Part shown: positions 1 through 11,030 of the stretch, piece by piece
Numbering within the stretch: position 1 is the first letter of the stretch
How the letters are laid out: each line of letters begins with the position of its first letter
Assembly (NCBI GenBank): GCA_024291935.2
Contig: CM044309.1
Coordinates: 95,505,628-95,569,627, forward strand
Direction: 5' to 3'
DNA length: 64,000 nt
Source of the DNA: Okapia johnstoni
Lineage: Eukaryota; Chordata; Mammalia; Artiodactyla; Giraffidae
Notes under the pieces: model-generated
Told to the model about the DNA's origin: nothing
Databases searched by the model: none
What the model saw: the letters and a program-made list of their open reading frames with translations, nothing else
Position numbers and translations under genes: made by a program

Positions 1-443
1 TCTAGTCAAGGCTATGGTTTTTCCAGTGGTCATGTATGGGTGTGAGAGTTGGACTATAAAGAAAGCTGAGTGTCAAAAAATTGATGCTTTTAAAACTGTG
101 GTGTTGAGAGTCCCTTGGACTGCAAGGAGATCCAACCAGCCCATCCTAAAGGAGATCAGTCCTGGGTGTTCATTGGAAGGACTGATGTTGAAGCTGAAAC
201 TCCAATACTTTGGCCACCTCATGTGAAGAGCTGACTCATTGGAAAATACCCTGATGCTGAGAAAGATTGAGGGCAGGAGGAGAAGGGGACGACAGAGGAT
301 GAGATGGCTGGATGGCATCACTGACTCTATGGACATGGGTTTGGGTAGACTCAGGGAGTTGGTGATGGCCAGGGAGGCCTGGCGTGCTGCCGTTCATGGG
401 GTCACAAAGAGTAGGACACGACTGAGCAACTGAACTGAACTGA
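1..443 (+). mobile_element. BovB LINE, 3' end fragment
   Basis: The 3' part of the BovB (RTE) open reading frame and tail. The translated block '[15 protein letters not shown]' and the terminal tract ending in repeated 'actga' units are diagnostic. The frame is broken several times and the reverse transcriptase core is absent; the copy may continue left of the window. It is a dead 5'-truncated copy. Confidence 0.93.
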
Positions 444-945
444 GTGGTTAAGACTTCACCTTCCAACACAGAGAGTGTGGTTTGACCCCTGGTGGGAAGC
501 TAAGACCCCATATGCCTCATAGCCAAAAAACCAAAACATAGAACAGAAGCAATATTGCAACAAATTCAATAAAGACTTTAAAAGTGGTCCACATCAGGAC
601 TTCTCTGGTGGTACAATGGATAAGAATCCACCTGCCAATGCAGGGGACACGAGTTCGATCCCTAGTCCAGGAAGATTCCACATGTTTCAGAACACTGAGC
701 TGGTGTGCCGCAATTTCTGAGTCCACGCTCTGGAGTTGGGGAGCTGCAACTACTAACACTCATGCACCCTAGAGCCCAAGCTCCACAGCAAGAGAAGCCA
801 CCGCAGTGAGAAGGCTGTGCTCCTCAACAAAGAGTAACCCCCGCTCACCACTAGAGAAAGAACCACATGTAGCAACAAAGACCCGGTGCAACCAAAAATA
901 AATAAATAATTTTTTTAAATGGACCACATCAAAAAAAATCTTAAA
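444..945 (+). mobile_element. CHR-2-type tRNA-derived SINE, split by a younger SINE
   Basis: Starts 'gtggttaagacttca' and carries the CHR-2 body (gcctcatagcc, caaaaaaccaaaacata). It is interrupted at 596 and resumes at 917 with a repeated 'ggtccacatca'-like stretch, then a poly-A tail. The interruption is a later CHR-1 insertion. Confidence 0.8.
597..916 (+). mobile_element. CHR-1-type SINE nested in a CHR-2 SINE
   Basis: Begins with the tRNA-like head 'ggacttctctggtgg' and a B-box-like 'gagttcgatcc', and ends in an AT-rich tail. It is flanked by target-site duplicates 'aaagtggtccacatca' (581-596) and 'aaatggaccacatcaa' (917-932), so it inserted into the host SINE. Confidence 0.85.
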
Positions 946-992
946 AAGAAGAGAAAAGTCAAGAGCACTGCTCAAGCAGTCCTTGTGTGATG

Positions 993-1206
993 TACTGTGT
1001 TGTGCTTAGTCGCTCAGTGGTGTCTGACTCTTTTTGACCCCATGGACCATAGCATGCCAGACTCCTCTGTCCATGGGGATTCTCCAGGCAAGAATACTGA
1101 AGTGGGTAGCCATTCCCTTCCCCAGGGGATCTTCCCAACCCAGGGATTGAACCCAGGTCTCCCGCATTGCAGGTAGATTCTTTACCATCTGAGACACCAT
1201 GGAAGC
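993..1206 (-). mobile_element. Bov-tA SINE
   Basis: Reverse-complement Bov-tA: a BovB-derived tail (cgctcagtggtgtctgactc) followed by a tRNA-like head ending in 'gagacaccatgg'. A 12-base target duplication flanks it with one mismatch: ccttgtgtgatg at 981-992 and ccttgtctgatg at 1207-1218. Confidence 0.92.
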
Positions 1207-1218
1207 CCTTGTCTGATG

Positions 1219-2156
1219 GGGTACCCACAAAAGACAGGGATCCTCTCAGGGATCTTCCTTCTCCAACAAATAGTGAGAGAGGTAACTCAGAATTCATTCA
1301 TTTTAATCCCAAGATTTAGATGAATTTTTCTATCATCTTGCAGGTTGGTATCTGGTATGTGTAACTTACAAATTTCTATTCCCGCCATTTAAACAACTAG
1401 CTCATGCCATTTTTTCCCCCAGTACTTTTCCCTGCAGGACTGAAAGTTCAGAAGTAATTTGCAAAGAAAAACATTCCCAGCCATGTGACTTAAAGGTTAC
1501 CTTGACAATATTTGTCTTCATTAGTCTCCTTGAAAGGCCATGTTTTCTTAACTTTATATCATGCTCTTTCCCCCACTCACTAAATTTGGTCTGTGTCTGT
1601 ATTAAGGGCTACATTATTGTCTGCTGACTTCCAGAGAAACTGCTAAGCACTGAGAAAGAAAGCACTTAGCTGCTTTTAGCCATGATCAACGGTTTGCTCA
1701 TAAGAGCCTAAAAGGATCAGAGGGGTGGGGGGAAGGATACAGAAAACCTCTAATAGATCACCATGGAACTTTTGAGTTTGTTTATAGAGAGAACACCAGT
1801 AATAGTGACTGACAGATAATGCTCATAATTGATGTTGCTGTAATTCTAGATGGGGTGCAATTGTATGTATATTTAATATACAATATCTTTATGAAATTTA
1901 TGTCACATCCTACTCTAATGCTCCTATAAACTGCTGCACAGGAATAGAAGGAAATGACATTTGTATTCTCATTCTTCTCTGTCTGGGGAACATTAACCTC
2001 TGCCTAGGGAACATTTCTACCCATTTGTCTCTGTATTGGTTTGGGAGTAGTACCAAGACCAGTAGATGGTATTAAATAAATATGTATTATCTAGGACATT
2101 TAACCCATATACACAGTCTAACTTACTTATTGTTTTTGGATACATGCTTTTCTGGG
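1219..2156. other. Intergenic sequence without recognised feature
   Basis: AT-rich sequence. I see no coding exon and no young repeat in it. Confidence 0.5.
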
Positions 2157-2490
2157 GGTAATAATAACAATAATGAGTATCATTTATAAGATGGACATGA
2201 TTCTGGGACTTCCCTGGTGGTCCAGTGGTTAAGACTTCACACTTCCAATTCAGGGAGCATGGGTTTGATCCCTGGTCAGGGAACTAAGATCTCACGTGCT
2301 GTGGGGTGCAACCAGAAAAACCATTTTTTTAATTAAAAAAAAATGATGGGCACTATTTTATTTAATCCAAATGCAGGTATGTTCACTCTTATTTTACAGT
2401 TGAGGAAACTGTGACCCTGGGAAATGAAGTAACCTTCCCAGGTCATTCATCTAGTAAGGAATTAGAACCAAGATTCAAGTGTAAGTGTAT
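2157..2490 (-). mobile_element. MIR SINE (antisense), split by a CHR SINE
   Basis: Antisense MIR signature: an 'aataataacaataatgag' start, then after the insertion 'gggcactattttatttaat', 'ttacagttgaggaaactg' and a 'ccaggtcattcatctagtaag' stretch. The CHR element at 2205-2340 divides it. Confidence 0.75.
2205..2340 (+). mobile_element. CHR-type SINE inserted in MIR
   Basis: Head 'gggacttccctggtggtcc', then 'agtggttaagacttcac', B-box-like 'gggtttgatccctgg', and an A/T tail. The same MIR/CHR junction recurs inverted near 2,860, so the insertion predates the inverted duplication reported in the findings. Confidence 0.88.
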
Positions 2491-2504
2491 CAGGCCACAA
2501 AGAC

Positions 2505-2700
2505 ATTCATATGAAGAAAATTCTTTATCATCATCGTCATGTACTTTCACATTCACTACCAGCCTTGAATTTGCCTTCAAATCTCTCCTAGACTATGAAT
2601 GTCTAGAGGGAGATTGGTAGCCCAAATAGCAACATCAAGGAATGCTCTGGATAATCGATGGGAGGATTGTTCAGTAGAGTGAGGCATAATTCCTGCTTTC
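2505..2700 (+). repeat. Diverged direct repeat, copy A
   Basis: About 190 bases resembling 5108-5285 in the same orientation. Shared blocks include 'gaagaaaattctttatcatc', 'agccttgaatt', 'gagggagatt', 'aacatcaaggaat' and 'gtgaggcataat'. By eye the copies are roughly three quarters identical or better. I do not recognise the family. Confidence 0.7.
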
Positions 2701-2807
2701 TAGGTGCTTGAATACTATGAGGAACACTCATTCCCAGTGGTGAATGGGTCTCAAGTAAAAACAACTGCACACATTCTGATGTAAGAAGTATGATTCTAAG
2801 AAGACTC

Positions 2808-2912
2808 AAGTAACTCCCTGCATTGGAAGCATGAAGTCTTAACCACTGGACTGTCAAAGAAGTCACAAAATCGTGTCCATTTTATAAATAATACTCGTTA
2901 TTATTATTGGCT
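2808..2912 (-). repeat. Inverted copy of the MIR/CHR junction at 2157-2262
   Basis: Read in reverse complement, this contains the MIR start, 'ttataaaatggacacgattt', and then a CHR head truncated just after 'ccaatgcaggga'. This is the same order and same insertion point as at 2157-2262. The CHR part is cut off at about 2808. Confidence 0.72.
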
Positions 2913-3115
2913 CAGAGGATAAAAATCTGCCTGCAATGCAGGAGATACGGTTTCAATCTCTGGGTCAGGAAGATCCCCCTGGGGAAGGGAACGGTTACCG
3001 TCTCTGGTATTTTTGCTTGGAGAATTCCACTGACAGAGGACGCTGGTGGGCTACAGTCCATGGTGTCGCAAAGACTCGGACATGACTGAGCCACTGACAC
3101 TTTCACTTTTCAACC
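2908..3115 (+). mobile_element. Bov-tA SINE
   Basis: A slightly 5'-truncated head (ggctcagaggataaaaatc), B-box-like 'ggtttcaatctctggg', and a BovB-derived tail through 'gtcgcaaagactcggac'. It abuts the inverted repeat arm at 2912. Confidence 0.88.
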
Positions 3116-3484
3116 AATAGGTAATATCCTAATTTCAACACAATGTGCTTTTAGAGGCTGTTGGTAGAACACCCATATACTTCATCATGAGTTCACTCTG
3201 GTTCTTAGGGTGAAAGGGTGGGGGTAGCATGGTTGGGTGAAAGGAGCACATGATTTAGTCCCAAATTCTTCACATATTGAATGCCTGGCCTAGGATGACT
3301 TTTAGCAAACTTGTTAATTTCATCCATGTTACCCAATTTAATATCATACAGTTATTCACAGTATTCTCTCATCCCCTTGTATCCTTGGAACTTTAGTTGC
3401 ATCCCATCTGTGAACCTCAATTTGCGTCATGTCCCCTCTCTACCCCTCCTCTTCTTCTCCCCCTCTTCCTGGAACATTTAGCTA
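3116..3484. other. Intergenic sequence without recognised feature
   Basis: No repeat or exon recognised. It contains a short pyrimidine-rich run near 3436-3470. Confidence 0.45.
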
Positions 3485-3960
3485 AATGGTTATCAGTTTT
3501 GTTGATTTCCAAAGAACCCTCTTTACTGTTTTCCTCTATTTTTCTAAAAAAAAATGCTCTTTTCTGTTTTATTTTAACTTATTATTTATTTTTTGTTGTT
3601 TGCTTTGGGATGATTCTTCTTTTACTCTCTTAAGGGGAAAGATCAGATCACTGATTTAGGGACTTTTCTTTGTCTCTAATTTAAACATTTAATGTCATTA
3701 ATTTCCTCTAAGTAATACTTTAGCTGCATTTCACAGATTTTTGAGCCGTCATTTTGACATTTTTATTTCATATCAAATGTTTTCTAATTCCTCTTATGAT
3801 TCTTTATTTGAGATATAGGTTGAATGTGGTCCTTTTTGGCTAATATTTCATATGCACTCAAAGGAATATGTGGTGTTATTAGAGCTGTACAAGCTTTTGA
3901 TGGGTGTTTGATGGTGTGTACTGCCTGCTCTGTATTAGTGTGCTATAGGACGTATTGAAG
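3485..3960 (-). mobile_element. Old L1 fragment (antisense)
   Basis: Matches the general pattern of antisense L1 ORF2: 'ctctatttttct', 'ttctctaagtaatactttagctgcatttcacag'-like order and 'tgattctttatttgagatat'. Heavily diverged, boundaries approximate, no usable reading frame. Confidence 0.65.
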
Positions 3961-3977
3961 GTGTTAGGTGTTGAAGA

Positions 3978-4170
3978 GGGCTTCACTTGTAGCTCAGTTG
4001 GTAAAGAATCTGCCTGCAGTGCGGGAGACCCAGGTTCGATTCCTGAGCCTGGAAGATCCCCAGGAGAAGGAAATGGCAACCCACTCCAGTATTCTTGCCT
4101 GGAAAATTCTATGGACAGAGGAGCCTGAGGGGGTTACAGTCCATGGGGTCACAAAAGAGTTGGACACAAG
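3978..4170 (+). mobile_element. Bov-tA SINE
   Basis: Head 'gggcttcacttgtagctcag', B-box-like 'ggttcgattcctg', and a BovB-derived tail to 'gtcacaaaagagttggacac'. It joins the CHR-1 fragment at 4171 directly. Confidence 0.92.
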
Positions 4171-4675
4171 TTTAACCCCTGGTCTGGGAAGATCCCACAT
4201 GCCAAGGAGCAACTAAGCCCTGGGCATAACAGCTAGTGAGCCTGTGATCTAGAGCCCATGTGCCACAACAACTGAAGCCCTCACACCCTAGATCCTGTGT
4301 TCACAAACAAGAGAAACTACCACAATGAGTAGCCATGCACCGCAACTAGAGAGTAGCCCCTGCTCATCACAATTAGGAGGGCTTCCCTCATAGCTCAGTT
4401 GGTAAAGAACCTGCCTACAGTGCAGGAGACCAGGGTTCAATTCCTGGGTCAGGGAGATCCCCTGGAGAAGGTAATGGCAACCCACTCCAGTATTCTTGCC
4501 TGGAGAATCCCATGGACAAAGGAGCCTGGCGGGCTACAGTCCATGGGGTCGCAAGAGTCAGACACGACTCAGCGACTAAACCACCAACAACCACCCCCAC
4601 CACAGCTAGAGAAAAGCCCAAGCAGCAGCGAAGACTGAGCACAACCAAAAATTAAATAAAATAAAATGAAATTTA
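4171..4675 (+). mobile_element. CHR-1-type SINE, 5'-truncated and split
   Basis: CHR-1 body (cctagatcctgtgttcac, agagaaactaccacaatgag) broken at about 4376. It resumes at 4602 with 'gctagagaaaagccc' and an AT-rich tail. The interruption is the Bov-tA at 4378. Confidence 0.8.
4378..4600 (+). mobile_element. Bov-tA SINE nested in CHR-1
   Basis: Full head 'gggcttccctcatagctcag' and tail 'cagacacgactcagcgac'. Short flanking duplicates 'acaattag' and 'acagctag' and the continuity of the CHR-1 body on both sides show it is the younger insertion. Confidence 0.9.
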
Positions 4676-6080
4676 AAAGTATTGGCACTTAATTTTTACT
4701 CCTTTAAAACCTGATTCAATAAAGATTTTCTAAGTTTCTATTATGTATTATGCAGCAACTGCAAGACAGACTTGAAAAGTGATTAAGAAAAAATCCTCCA
4801 AAAGCTAGAATGGGGACAAATGTGCAAATAGCCACCTGCAATGTGATATAAAAAGTACTATCTTAACAGAATGGACAAAGTGGAAACACAAAGAAAGGAA
4901 TGATAAATTCTTTCTTTACTGTGTCAGAAATGTTTTGCACAAGTGGGAGAATTTGAGCCTGTATTTGAATGTAAGGAAAGAAATGATATGAATTTGCAAA
5001 GTTTTGAGTGCAAACAAGGTTGTGTAATGTTGATCTATATGAGACGCATCTATCTACTCACTCAAACATTTACTGAAAGCCTATTTACATAGTAAAGCCC
5101 ATTTACATGAGAAGAAAATTCTTTATCATCATCATCACATACATTTACATTCACTGGTAGCCTTGAATTCGCTTATAGAAGACTGTAAGCATCTCGAGGG
5201 AGATTCATACCCCAAGTATCAACATCAAGGAATCCTCTGGACAACTGAAGAGGGGATCAGTTAATAGGGTGAGGCATAATCCCTGCTTTCATTTTTCCAT
5301 TTTTCTGACAATGTGTTAGGGTCACAAAAAGGAGAAGTCATGATAGCTCACATAGTGATGGATAAAGAGGGATACTTTGCTTTTTTCTTCTGAAATTCCC
5401 TGTCTTTTTTGGGATAAGTATTAATAATACTTTATAATACTTAGGCAGATTTGTAAAAATGATCATTGAGGTCATAACTCAGTGCAATAGTAAAGTACAA
5501 CAGAAATTCTAGCACTGTTGCCATTTTTCACAATAATTTATTTCTGAAGACTTATCGTCTATGAAAATTCAGAAGGAAGATAACAGAAAGCAAAGTGAAT
5601 TTATTAAATTGTTCTTGTAGAGCACCTGCAGAATCATTTGTATCCTAGTTTCTGCAGCCACATAAGAAAACCAAATTAAGTGTTGGATTGATTGTCTGCT
5701 TTGGGCATCTTGACAAAAGCTACTGTGTAAACTTAAGTCTCTGTTTCCTTGGAACTGTTGGACATAGGCATCTTGTATTTCTCACTGAGAAATTTTCTAT
5801 CAAAGAGACAAAGGAGATTAAGGCAATAAACTAATTGGAATGCCTTAAGGAGAACTTGCATTCTTCCACAATAAGACAGCTTTCCTGTGTCTCAGACCAG
5901 ATTGTATTTTTTGAAAATCCAGCCATACATTCTTTTAAGGGACATCCTGAAAACATAACAGCACAGAAATATGTGAATAAAAACAATGGAAAAAATGTAT
6001 TAGGCAATATCACTCAAAAGAAAGCTGGTGTAGGGTATAAATATCGGAGAAAATAGAAAGTAAGACAAATAGAGCTAAAG
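4676..6080. other. Intergenic sequence containing one direct-repeat copy
   Basis: Mostly AT-rich sequence with no exon seen. It contains copy B of the direct repeat (5108-5285). The small open frames near 5830-6056 on both strands lack any family resemblance. Confidence 0.5.
5108..5285 (+). repeat. Diverged direct repeat, copy B
   Basis: Partner of 2505-2700, about 2.6 kb downstream in the same orientation. It lacks about 9 bases relative to copy A near 5180. Flanking sequences do not match, so the similarity is confined to this segment. Confidence 0.7.
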
Positions 6081-7440
6081 ATGGCAACACAATAGAAAAA
6101 GGAACAAGCCACCAAGAAGATATGACAATCATAAACTTTTATGAGTCTAACAATGAAGCCAAGCCAAACCAATGGAATGGCAGGTAGAAATTGACAAATC
6201 CATCATAGTAGGCAATTTCAAAAATTCTCTGTCAGAAACAGACATATCAAGTAGGAAAGAGAATATTTCAGCAATAAAATTAACAACCTTGGCACAAATG
6301 GATGAGTATAACACTCTGCACTGAACAAATAGAATATATTTATATATTTTCAAATATATTTTCAAGTGTACATGAAACATTTACATAAATTGATCACAAA
6401 TGAATCACAAAAGAAGTCCAATAAATTTTAAAGAATTATCTACTAAACACATTTCCTCACTGCAAAGCAATAAAGTTAGAAAGCAATAATTTAAAAATAA
6501 AACCCTCTAGATGTTTTAAAAGTTTTAAATACATTTTGAATACATCATCATAGAAGGATGCATGATAGAATTTACAAAATATTTAGAACCAAGCAATAAC
6601 TAAGTGCTACATATCAAAATGTGTGGGGTGAAGTCAAAGTGGATCTTAGAGGGGAAGTTAAGAGCCTGTAGGTACATTTATTATTTTTTTTAAGGATTGA
6701 AAATAAATGAGTTAAGAAAGTAACTCAAGAGATTAGAAAAAGAACGGAATAAACTTGAAGAAAGTAAAAGGTAAAACAAGTAACAGAAATTGATAAAATA
6801 GAAAATTAAGAAGAAGCAAATCAACCAAACCAAAAAAAAAAAAAAACTGGTCCTCTCAAAACAACGACAGCAATTAACAAATTCATGACTGTCTAGTAAG
6901 GCTTCTCAAGAATTCAAAACAACTTAACATGTCTATCAACAGAGAATTATGGACTTTTCATACAATGAAATGTATACAATAGTTAGAAAGAAGACTAGAG
7001 GTTAATGATCAGCATGCAGAAATCTTAAAAACATCTTCAGCCAAAAAGAGCAACGTGCAGAATATGTATAAATATATCATTTATACAAATGTTAGAAGCA
7101 TGCAAATCAGGACTATATTCTATTTGGGGGCACACATGTACTAAAAATATGGAAACATTCATGGGAAGTTATGGGGATAACAAAAACCAAACTTGAGGTA
7201 AAAGTTACCACGAGGGAAAGAGGGAACAACAGAAACAGGATTGGGAATGAGGACAGACAGGGACAATTTGTCTGCATCTGCATTGTTTTTTCTTTGAACA
7301 CAACTGAAGTAAATAGGCAAAAAGTTAGTATTTGCTTAAGCAAGGTTATGGGTACACAGGTAGTTGTTATATTGTTCCCCATCCTTTTCTATATATTTGA
7401 AGCACTTCACAATAAAATTTTAGAAGTAAAAACTCAGTTA
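6080..7440 (+). mobile_element. Old L1 fragment (sense), rearranged
   Basis: The first part resembles L1 ORF2 (aagaagatatgacaatc, gtgtggggtgaagtcaaag, an A-rich run at 6830-6846). The second part, from about 6930, resembles an old L1 3' untranslated region ending in 'cacttcacaataaaa'. Many stops; a fossil. Confidence 0.65.
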
Positions 7441-7455
7441 AATTATTTAATCTTT

Positions 7456-7746
7456 GGACTTCCCTGGTGGTCCAGTGGTGAAGAGCCTCCTATCAATGCA
7501 GGGGACATGGGTTTGATTCCTGGTCTGGGATGATTTCACCTGCCTTGGGGTCATCTAAGCCTGCACACCACAACTACTGAAGCCCAAGCGCCCTAGAGCC
7601 CATACTCTGCAACAAGAGAAGGCACTGCAATGAGAAGCCTGTGCACCGAAACTAGAGAGAAGCCCCCGCTTGCCGTAACTAGAAAAAGCCCATGAACAGC
7701 AACGAAGATCCAGTACAGTCATAAATAAATAAAATTTTAAAATATG
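7456..7746 (+). mobile_element. CHR-1-type SINE
   Basis: Head 'ggacttccctggtggtcc' and CHR-1 body to an A-rich tail. Target duplicates 'tatttaatcttt' (7444-7455) and 'tatttactcttt' (7747-7758) differ at one base, giving firm ends. Confidence 0.92.
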
Positions 7747-7758
7747 TATTTACTCTTT

Positions 7759-8127
7759 TGTTCCTTCTTAATTTCCTCTCCTATCTTTCCCCTCTCCAAT
7801 CCCACAAATGTAACACAAAGGTCTCAGGTTTACCAGTTTATGAAGTTATACAAATATCAATATATTTCACCTCCCACCGGATATATGAACAAACCTAAAT
7901 CCTCTTCAAGTTTCTCAGGAACTCCACAGAGATATTTTGCCCCTGTATTCAAGCCACTGCCACAAGCCTTTTGAAGGAGAGCTAGCCAGAACCCCCAGTC
8001 CTATAGGTAACAAAAAAAGAGGTAGACCAGAAGGCCCCACAGCCACCTTAGGAAGAAGATTTCTGATTAGGATGAGTAAGTGACAACCAGAGGTCAAAGC
8101 ACTGTCTCACAAATTAACTCCTTTTCT
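7759..8127. other. Intergenic sequence without recognised feature
   Basis: Single-copy-looking sequence with only short chance reading frames. Confidence 0.45.
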
Positions 8128-8340
8128 TAAAAGCTTTTTATCTTATATTGGAGTATAGTTGATTAAAATGTTGTGACAGTTTCAGATGGACAGCAAAGGG
8201 ACTCAGTTATACATACACATTTGTCCATTCTCCCCCAAACTCCTGTCCCATCCAGGCTGCCACATAACAATGAACAGAGTTCCCTGTGCTATATATAGTA
8301 GGCTCTTTTTGGTTATCCATTTTAAAAACAGCAGTTAAAC
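8128..8340 (-). mobile_element. L1 3' end (antisense)
   Basis: Antisense artiodactyl L1 3' end: 'ttggagtatagttgatt', 'cagcaaagggactcagtt', 'gttccctgtgctatata'. Truncated within the 3' region. Confidence 0.82.
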
Positions 8341-8344
8341 TCCT

Positions 8345-8860
8345 TTTTTTCTTTCTTTTAAACCACCCTACTCAAGGTACAAGGCAAGCAAATCCCCTGG
8401 GATTACTGCCAGTGATTCTACTTCCACCCAGTCTGCTCTCCAATCCACTCCTGACCCACAGCCTACAGTTCCCCAGGCACACATGCAACTCAGACTTACA
8501 GAGAAATAAGAAAGGCAGGAGATGACAGATATTTCTTCTGAGACAAATGTGAAGTTTCAATCTAGTTGGGTGCAAGTCATCTAAAAGATAATGAAAGCTA
8601 CTACTAAACAATTATTTGCAAGTGGTCCAAATAAAACTCTCATACTTCTTAAAATGGTCATTAAGCTGCTTGTGTTGAGAATTAAAGTTACTTTACATTA
8701 TCTCTAAAGAGTAAGGTACTTAACAACTATACCAATGCACTTAATGACAATGTTACTGTATTAATTGCAGATACTTTTCATTGCTTTCTTGAGTCTATAC
8801 TAAAACATAAAGCAAAGGAAAAAGAAACAAAGAATGAGGACTCTATTCTTAAATAGCTAT
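8345..8860. other. Intergenic sequence without recognised feature
   Basis: No exon or repeat recognised; two overlapping chance frames near 8372-8611. Confidence 0.45.
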
Positions 8861-8872
8861 AAAAAGCTTGCT

Positions 8873-9415
8873 TTCTCATTGGAGTATAACTGTGTTACAA
8901 TGTTTTTAGCTTCTGCTGTACAAGGAAGTGAATCAGCTTTATGTATACATATATCCACTCTCTCTTAGACCTCCGTCCCATCACTTCCCCATCCCACCCA
9001 TCTAGGTCATCACAGAGTGCTGAGCTGAGCTCCCTGTACTAGAGCAGGTTCCCACTAGCTATCTATTTTACACATGGTAGTGTATATATGTCAATCCTAA
9101 TCTCTTTATTCATCCCACCCTCCTCTTCTTCCTGTGTCCACATGTCCATACTCTATGTCTGCATCTCTATTTCTACCCTGAGAATACATTCATGTGCCAT
9201 TTTTCTAGATTCCTAAATGTCCATCAATAGATGAATGGACAAACGAGGTGTGATATATATATACAGGGGAATATTACTCAGCCATAAAAAGGAACAAAAC
9301 TGGGTCATTTGTAGATATGTTGATGAACCTAGAATCTGTCATACTGAGTAAAGTAAGTCAGAAAGAGACAAACAAATACTAATGCATATATGTGAAATCT
9401 ACAAAAAAGGTTTAA
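8873..9415 (-). mobile_element. L1 3' end with inverted 5' half (twin-priming structure)
   Basis: Positions 8873-9207 are the antisense L1 3' end. From about 9208-9412 the sequence switches to sense L1 (tccatcaatagatgaatgg, attactcagccataaaa), the segment that normally lies just 5' of it. Target duplicates 'aaaagcttgcttt' (near 8862-8874) and 'aaaaacttgcttt' (near 9416-9429) flank the whole unit. It is therefore one insertion. Confidence 0.82.
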
Positions 9416-9429
9416 AAAAAACTTGCTTT

Positions 9430-10098
9430 TAATCACTATTTTGAGGCAGTAGTGCATGCCTCTCTTGGGCACCAAAGGAGATACAAAAGGACCACTCATG
9501 TGAATAGTATTGAGATGGTGGCTGTTTGACCTGTTACTTCACCAAGCCCTAGACACATTATATTTCTGTAATTTCATCACTGAAAAAAAAGTTAAAAATA
9601 AAAAAAGATTGATTTTAAGATGACTTTTCTAGTCATATAGGAAACTCTTAATATTTTATAACAAAATGCTAACCTAGTCTCTCTCTGTATTGTCAGGTGT
9701 TGTACAATGTAATCCATGTTGCAGGACCAGTAAAAGTTTCCATTTGATACCAGTGGGAAATGGGAAATGTTTGTACCTGAGTAATCAAAATGGAATACCT
9801 GTTGGCTTAAATTAACTTCTCTATATATTTGAAGTCACATTCCTGCTGGTATAAATTACAGATGATTGAAATAAATTCGTCAGGAAGTCTCAGAAGTCAA
9901 TAATGGATTTCTCAGGACATAAGAAAATATTTGCATTCCCATACCTACTTTCATGCCAGGAAGGGAAAATAAAACTTACTAGCACAAATATGATTCCCCT
10001 TCCCTTCTTCCTTCCCTCCCTCCCTTCTACATGCAAACACTCCTCCCTTCCTGTTCTCCCTTGAGATTTTCTGCTCAGCCCATGAGTTCATGTGTGCC
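9430..10098. other. Intergenic sequence with a pyrimidine tract
   Basis: Contains a C/T-only tract at about 9995-10028 (purine-rich on the other strand). Otherwise no recognised feature. Confidence 0.5.
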
Positions 10099-10293
10099 CA
10101 TACACTCAAGTCGTGTCTGACTCTTTGCGAACGCCTACTCCTCTGTCCGTGGAATTTTCCAGGCAAGAATACTGGAGCCATTTGCCACTTTTTACTCCAG
10201 AGGATCTTCCCAATCCAAGGATTGAACCTGCATCTCTTAAGTTTCCTGCATTGGCAGGTGGATTCTTGACCACTACACCACCTGGGAAATTTA
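10099..10293 (-). mobile_element. Bov-tA SINE, degraded
   Basis: Reverse-complement Bov-tA with 'tcgtgtctgactctttgcg', 'caggcaagaatactggag' and a head ending 'accacctgggaa'. Several small deletions relative to other copies here. Confidence 0.88.
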
Positions 10294-10294
10294 G

Positions 10295-10875
10295 CCCATG
10301 TTACCCAGTGATACAGTTCTTGCCCATTTCCATCGGTCGGTCATTTCCAACAGGCTTTCTCCTCAAGCACCCACAGCTTTCCATCTCATTTGTTCCACCT
10401 TTACCTTGCCTTCCCATTTTCCCATTTTCGGGTTTTCTCTCAACTCCAACCTTATATTTTCCTTTCCTTGTCTCTTTAGTCTGAATGGTCATAGATGACA
10501 AGAAGGGTCATTGTTATCTTTACTTCCCCAGGGAGCCCGAGATGGACTCACCACAGAAGATGGTAATCCCATTTCTTTTGTCAATTTCCATTGTCTATGT
10601 TGACCATATAAATATAAATAAAGCAGGAAAACCCAAACTGGCCAATTGAACTCTTCTGCACTTTATTAATCCTGAGAAAACTGGAGTAAATTCCCCACTG
10701 AGGGGGAGAAAACTGTCCCTGAAAATCAAGGACACCAAAGTACACATGCATATCAGTGAGACTCAAGAGCATGCAGTTTAAATAAAAGGAAATTAAATAC
10801 ATCAGTGTTTATCTTGGCTTCAGTGAAACTTACTAATAAAAAGAACTCCTTTTCTGAATGGAATTATAATGAATA
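10295..10875. other. Intergenic sequence without recognised feature
   Basis: No exon or clear repeat. The longest frame is a run-on from the preceding SINE. Confidence 0.45.
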
Positions 10876-10887
10876 CAAAAAGGTCAA

Positions 10888-10971
10888 AGTGAAGTTGCTC
10901 AGTTGTGTCCGACTCTTTGCGACCCCATGGACTGTAACTACCACACTCCTCCGTCCATGGGATTTTCCAGG
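10888..10971 (-). mobile_element. Bov-A SINE monomer (partial)
   Basis: Short BovB-derived monomer 'gttgctcagttgtgtccgac' to 'gattttccagg'. It is flanked by an exact 12-base target duplication, caaaaaggtcaa, at 10876-10887 and 10972-10983. Confidence 0.88.
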
Positions 10972-11030
10972 CAAAAAGGTCAAGTGCTTTATTAAATTAC
11001 TGCCATTACTGCCATCTTCCCTCCAGGTGT

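Noticed and set aside
3978..4045. tRNA-like sequences with B-box motifs (here and in every Bov-tA and CHR head)
   Set aside because: They are SINE heads followed by SINE bodies, with no intact cloverleaf, so they are not called as tRNA genes.
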